Of a stretch of DNA of 64,000 nt, positions 59,159 to 64,000 are shown piece by piece. The notes below the pieces were generated by a model. That model was not told the DNA's origin. It did not search any database and saw only the letters and a list, made by a program, of their open reading frames with translations. Source of the stretch: Lasiosphaeris hirsuta (taxonomy: Eukaryota; Ascomycota; Sordariomycetes; Sordariales; Lasiosphaeriaceae); NCBI GenBank assembly GCA_030549175.1, contig JAUKUA010000005.1, positions 1,612,001 through 1,676,000 of the forward strand, written 5' to 3'. The stretch's first letter is position 1. Each line of letters starts with the position of its first letter. The translations under genes and the position numbers were made by a program.

Positions 59159-59567
59159 AGTACAGGTGCACAACCTGTGAAGGTTGCGAGATCGGAGGGT
59201 CGCGGACTTTCTCTTTATCCGAGCTTGGGCCGGAAAAAAAACCCCCCCCACAGGAATGACTTTTGTGGGGCGGTTGAGCTCAGGCGAGGGACAAGCCTGC
59301 GTACCCACCAAAAAAAGATAAATTTCGGGAGGACGAGACGCGCCAATCGAATAACGGTTCAGTGGCGCCTAGGGCTCAACAAGCGCCGCGCAACAGCGAT
59401 GGTAAGCGACAGGCGGCGATTTGGATGGAAACAGAGTGGAATCAGAATTTCACCTGAATGTAAGTTCCAGGAGAGTTTAGGGAGGGAAAAACTGTCAACG
59501 GTAGGAGAACAGCGGGCCATTATGTCTTTATTACGGGCTTGCTCTCTGGCGATACATGGCGGAAAGT

Positions 59568-59775
59568 CTTGGCAATCCCTCTTGGCGACTCTTGGCAGTC
59601 GGGGCCTCGGATGCCAAGCGTACATCATTGGCTCAAGGTGGGAAGCCACGGTCCGGCCGGGTGGCTGCTGTTAGTATTTCTTTACACAACAGCAGCATGT
59701 CCTAACACCTCAACATCCGTGCCAAGACCCTGCCAAGACTATGCCAAGCCTTGGTATTGCGAGGAATGTCTTGGC
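59568..59775. promoter_or_regulatory. PacC site cluster 1 (8 sites)
   Basis: Exact GCCAAG or CTTGGC hexamers start at 59568, 59581, 59591, 59613, 59721, 59732, 59743 and 59770. They are mixed in orientation and lie about 0.53-0.73 kb before the pacC start. GCCARG is the established PacC/Rim101 core. Eight in 208 bp is far above the chance level of about one per 2 kb. Confidence 0.75.
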
Positions 59776-60169
59776 GGTCCTCTGTTGCCTCCATCGCGCT
59801 CGCCTCCTGGTCCTCCGAGTCACACGCTCAGCCCACCGCCTCCCTCTCGCTCTCCTTCTCTGTTCATGCCTTCTTGCCCCCCTTTCGCTGCGCGCTGCTA
59901 TTTCTCTCACCACATCTAACGCGCCCGCAGCGGGAGCACTCCCACATCTCTCTAGAATGGAATATGCATCCCGGGGACCGTTTGCGCAGCTGGACAGATG
60001 GTGAGATTGCGCCTGAGGGGGCGGTGGCATCAAGGTGGCATCTTAGGCGGCACGGCTGGTGGATAACGTTGTCAGCCCATATCCGTCCGTTATTACAAAC
60101 GGACTAGCGACGGGTTAGCGAAGCGGCCAGCGCCAGCACCGCACTCACACACCACTACCCCCCCTTCTA

Positions 60170-60222
60170 GCCAAGCTTTCCGCTAAGCCAAGAGATCACC
60201 CTCCGCGTGCCAAGTACTTGGC
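60170..60222. promoter_or_regulatory. PacC site cluster 2 (4 sites, one palindrome)
   Basis: GCCAAG at 60170, 60187 and 60209, and CTTGGC at 60217. The last two form the perfect 14-bp palindrome GCCAAGTACTTGGC (60209-60222). The cluster lies about 1.13-1.18 kb before the pacC start. Confidence 0.7.
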
Positions 60223-60956
60223 AACCCCGTCTTCCCCCCGTTTGCCGTTGACATTGCGCAGATACCATGCCCTTGGGTCGATTACACAGCCCCCTTCGAG
60301 CGTTGATAGAAAAGAAACGCGGCGGTTGAATTAGCCGGGCACACGGGTCAGTCACCCCTTGAGCTGAATTGGGCTCATGCGAGTCAGCCGAGCCAAAGGC
60401 ACACACGTGCTGAGCTTCTGCCACCACCCACCCACACATTCTCTCCTCTGCACTCCCCACCCTGTCCACCCTGTCCCACGTCTTTGCATACGCTCCAAGA
60501 TGGTCGAAGACGTAGGGATATCCAGAGCCTAGACCCGCCTCCCACCAGTAGTGTATCTACACATGTATCATTTGCTATTGCGCCTTCTACCGTGGTTCTG
60601 GGATAAACCATTGAGTAATAAATACATTGTGAGCCCTTGCAAACAGGACCTTTTCTCTGGCGCTTGTCGATGGAATGAGGGGTGCGACGAAACAACCCCG
60701 CCGTCGCAAGTTGCAGGGGAACCTGCCACAAAGGTGCGGCTGTTCCGAACACAGGACCAAAGATGGGAAAGAGTCTCGACAATTGTAAATGCACGTTGGC
60801 TAAACCCAGCAGTTACTATATGCGCCTGGAGACAAGCAAAGCCAAAGAGTCTCTGTTTATATCATTCATTAATTGCAGACTTGAGACTCTTTAGCCAGCG
60901 CTGCCCCGGACTCCCAAGACCAGTTGCCAACTCGCGCTTCCACCTTCTGCCCGGCT

Positions 60957-61154
60957 CTTGGCTCCGTCTCTCGGCGCTCTTGGCCAGCTTGGCTCTTTCT
61001 TGGCCATCATCGGCATCTCCTTGGCTCCTTGGCTGTGGCACACGAGCACGTTTTCTTCCAAGCTTTCCCTCCTCTTGGCCTTTTCTTGGATCCTCTTGTC
61101 CCTTTGCTCCCGCTCCTCTGTCCAAGACTCTCCGCCCTTGGGCTGTCTCTTGGC
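60957..61154. promoter_or_regulatory. PacC site cluster 3 (8 same-orientation sites)
   Basis: CTTGGC hexamers start at 60957, 60979, 60988, 60999, 61020, 61028, 61074 and 61149, all in one orientation. On the pacC strand they read GCCAAG. The cluster lies 1.9-2.1 kb upstream of pacC and 0.64-0.84 kb past the SEA4 stop codon. Spacing of several sites is 8-11 nt, close to a helical turn. Confidence 0.7.
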
Positions 61155-61795
61155 AAAGCCCGGGACAAGACAACCCAAAAGGGAAGGGAGAAGACTCCGC
61201 CGTCAGATGACTCAAATCAGATCGAGATCAACCAACGAAATCCTTAAAGTGACCCCCAAGAATGCTGTTTTTTGCGATTGAGGCTGTGCAAATGACAGAA
61301 AACTGTGTCCTCTTGCAATTCTGTTCTCCATGCACCTGCCCACTGAAAGGGGGGGGGAGGGGGGAAGGAGTCTAGCTGACCTTGTGGCAATAGTCAATCA
61401 CACCAAGGCACGCAGTAAACTGTCGGCCGCCATATTTTCCCTCAGCGCTATTCGGCAGCTTGACCACCACATGCTATGTTATCACGAAGTTCGTCTGGTC
61501 AAGTGTGCTGTCCTCAGCCGATTGAACAGCAGAACCCTGAAATGGCTACGTCAACCTAAACTCATTCAATGTGGATTGGATACACCCCCAAAAAAATTGA
61601 AATTGGAATCACTCTGAGAGAAACGTCTCAGACTTCCGTAAACGATGCAGTCCACAAAGCTATTACAACTAGTGCGGTCATATTCCTTACAGTAGTTGCC
61701 CTCCATCATTGACACGGCTTAAAAGATAAATAAATATATTCGTGCCCAAATTCATACACTGCCTCAAGTAGCCCGTCGATCCCGACACCGCCTGC

Positions 61796-64000
61796 CTAGT
61801 TGTAATTCAACTCCGGATTCGCCCGAAAGTTACACTTGCACCGACATTCGGGCACCGGACACTCCTGGTGGCGCGCAAACCACTGCCTGGCATGGTCCAG
61901 ATGCAGCACATGCTCACACTGCAGACAAAATGTCGGGAACCGCCCCGCCAGCCCCGACCCGGTCGTATCCCCGACCCCCCCGCCTCCGCCTCCTCCCCTA
62001 GCCGCCGCCGCCGCCGACGGCTCCACCCCAGGGCTCCTCCTCGGCATCCCAACAACCTCTAGACACACCACGCACCGCGGCAGGTGCCGCTTGCAGTTTG
62101 GACAGCTTACCCCTGCCGCCACCATCTTGGGCGTGAACGGGTTCGCCTGGTGGCCCTCGACGCCTCTGCCAACGGCCGGACCGCCCATGAAGCTCGGCAG
62201 CGGCGACGCCGTGCCTCCACCTGCAAGATGGCCACTGCTACCGTGCGCGCCCAGACTCGTCTCCGCATCGCAGTACACGCAGCGCAGCGCGACCTGGCGC
62301 CCGGGAGGGCGGACCGTCGGCCGGCCGTGGTGCTTGCTCCGCTTGGTGGATTCGACATCGAACTTGGCACGCAAGAAGAAAACGTGGTGCCGCTGCAGGT
62401 AGGCGCGGTACGCGACACGGAAGGCAGCGGCGCGGACGTCGTCGATGAAGCGCGGTGCGCAGATGGACAGGAGTAGCGTAGCGGATTGGTAGTCGTAAAA
62501 TTTCTGCACGTAGCGCGCGAGGATGTCGACGAGCGGGTCCGTGATGCCCGTCAGCACGATGCCTTCAATATCGCCTGTCTCGATGGCCGCCTCAACTTCT
62601 TGGTGTAGCCAATTGGTGAGGTTTGCGTCGGTGAAGTTGCGCACTGCAACGAAGACGCGGTCCCGCAGGGGCAGGGATTGCTGGTTCGCGATGGTTGCCC
62701 AGTCGCCGGTGGCGATGATTGAGGATATCGCCCGGAGGTAAGGGTCGGTTTTAGATGCTACCTTGACGTCAAAGTCTAGGGTCTCGTTTGTGTTGATGTC
62801 GTCGTTTTTGCCGATGAGTTGGAGAGCGAGCGACACAAACAGCAACTCCGGGTGCTCTATGCTGGCCTTTTTGAGGACCTGGACGGCTTCTTTCGTATCG
62901 CCCCTAAACAAAGCACGGCCGGCAGCCATGGTATGCCAGGTAGAATCCTTATGCAGCGTTGATGTTAATTTGCCGCCCTCAAAATCGGTCTCGTACGAAC
63001 GGCCCCAGTTGCAAATTTCCAAACATAGCTCCCTATGATGGGGCTTCTTTGTTTCAACGCCATCAAATTTGGGGACTCCAAGCTTCTGATTAATGGTGTT
63101 CAAGCAGCGTTCCCAGCTAGCCCTATCGGGTTGTGGCGCTGTGCTGTTTTCCAAGAGTCTCGTGTGAGGCTTGCTCCCTGGACAGAATCAGTAAGTGTGA
63201 TGTGATCTTGCAGGTTGGAGGAACAATTACCCAGGTCGTTGGCCCATATCGTATATACCCCCATATAGCCCACATCCAGGGGGTGCGATATCATCCCCCC
63301 ATCTGACGCCGCTTCTTCCGCCCCTGTTGAGGAAAACATGTGTCAGAACCTCGACACAGTTATCGCTGCACTGCTGAGCAACTCACCAGCAACCCAAGCC
63401 CAGACATCGCGGAGCCAGGGATCGTCAGCCACGATCTTTTGGTTCTTATCGTAGTTGAAAAGATACCCTTCCTTGGCGCGAAGAAGCATGGCATGGTCCA
63501 ATACCGCTTGCGCCTTATTTGGAAAGCGACTCATGTTCTTGGCCTCGGTGAGGAGCTTCTCATGACGCTTCAGTTGTGATGGTGGTTCACCCCCCGATTG
63601 CGGGATGGGCTGACCCTGGTTCGACAATGTTTCTTGCGAGGCCAATCGCAAGGCCGCCAGTTTCTCTGCAACGGTAGAAGCCTGAAGGAATGATGAGGGA
63701 AGGCCGCCTTCCTCGGCGGTCTCGTTGGTCACAAGCTCGTCGGCAGAAACACCAGAATCCATAGCCTTCTCTACCAAAGCAGCTATGTTGGCCTTTTCTG
63801 GCCCGAACAGCGGTATGTCAGATAGGGCCTTTTCCGTTAGGAGAGGCGCAAGCAGGCTATGGGCCTGCGATGGCTCAAGCTCCATCGCCTCATGGTAGGT
63901 ATCGCCCCCTACGTAAAATTGTTAGTTCGGTCGCGTGATGGGAGTCATTTTGGGAACCCCACCTTCCAAGCCGCGAAAAGGGGCCTGCCATGGAACCAAC
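61796..64000 (-). CDS. SEA4: SEA complex subunit Sea4 (Mios homologue), 5' part missing
   Basis: Visible exons are 64000-63963 (continuing past the edge), 63908-63387, 63323-63231 and 63177-61796, about 677 residues of the C-terminal part. The N-terminal WD40 propeller expected for Mios/Sea4 lies outside; its end is seen as VPWQAPFRGLEGG. The alpha-solenoid follows (DPWLRDVWAWVAG, GYMGVYTIWANDLG). The C-terminal zinc-ribbon/RING-like module is CVYCDAETSL, CPNCKRHLPRCVVCLEVVG and FCLQCEHVLHLDHARQWF, ending in CPVPECRCKC. Sea4 belongs to the SEA complex (SEACAT, GATOR2 in animals) on the vacuole, which promotes TORC1 activity by opposing SEACIT. A Gly/Ala-rich linker interrupts the zinc module. 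Confidence 0.88.

Larger units (their letters stand above)
59043..61795. other. Regulatory interval between pacC and SEA4 (2.75 kb)
   Basis: No gene is supportable here. The part nearest pacC is its leader and promoter, and the far end is the 3' flank of SEA4. It is exceptionally rich in PacC core sites (20 copies) and in Cbf1-type boxes, listed separately. Confidence 0.6.

Overview
The window is nuclear DNA of a filamentous ascomycete, most likely a sordariomycete. Genes are compact and mostly broken by short (about 45-135 nt) GT-AG introns with CTAAC-like branch sites. They encode fungal-specific proteins (PacC, Stb3, a Par32-like DUF3602 protein, SEA-complex Sea4, Ku80 of the Mus-52 type), and there is no bacterial-style operon structure. 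From memory, Neurospora crassa mus-52 (Ku80) and pac-3 (PacC) carry nearby locus numbers (NCU00077 and NCU00090), so the block is probably syntenic with that part of the N. crassa genome. That is recollection and was not checked here. I rebuilt the splice models by eye; in every model the exon lengths and phases add up to an open frame, and splice sites are GT-AG unless stated.

Layout: 0.6-1.3 kb, a bactofilin-like protein (-). 3.4-4.9 kb, a multi-span membrane protein (-). 6.1-7.6 kb, a one-finger C2H2 protein (-). 7.6-13.0 kb, a long gene-poor stretch. 13.0-14.7 kb, a Par32-like protein and Tim14/Pam18 (+). 15.4-17.4 kb, a Gfd2/YDR514C-like DEDDh nuclease-fold protein (-). 18.3-20.8 kb, Ku80 (-), divergent from a TMEM205-like protein at 21.4-22.2 kb (+). 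22.8-23.3 kb, a conserved small protein (-). 24.8-26.0 kb, a DUF1295 membrane protein (-), divergent from DNA topoisomerase III at 26.7-29.1 kb (+). 32.4-33.5 kb, an Stb3 homologue (+). 36.9-38.7 kb, a SET-domain protein (-). 41.0-42.0 kb, a Pho13-type phosphatase (-). 44.4-45.2 kb, 6-phosphogluconolactonase (+). 46.6-47.8 kb, a secreted GH76 mannanase-like enzyme (-). 51.1-53.3 and 54.3-55.9 kb, two low-complexity fungal proteins (+). 57.1-59.0 kb, the pH regulator PacC (-). 61.8-64.0 kb, Sea4/Mios (-), cut by the right edge.

The genes are mostly housekeeping or regulatory and do not form one pathway. Loose themes are DNA maintenance (Ku80, Top3), nutrient/TOR signalling (Stb3, Par32-like, Sea4) and ambient pH control (PacC). 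I see no secondary-metabolite cluster, intact transposon, rRNA, convincing tRNA or CRISPR.

The strongest unexplained signal is upstream of pacC. The 2.75 kb gene-free interval between pacC and SEA4 holds 20 exact copies of the PacC core site GCCAAG/CTTGGC in three dense clusters, including a 14-bp palindrome. The proximal leader adds three Cbf1-type RTCACRTG boxes, two of them forming a hairpin-capable inverted repeat. This points to an unusually heavy autoregulatory promoter.
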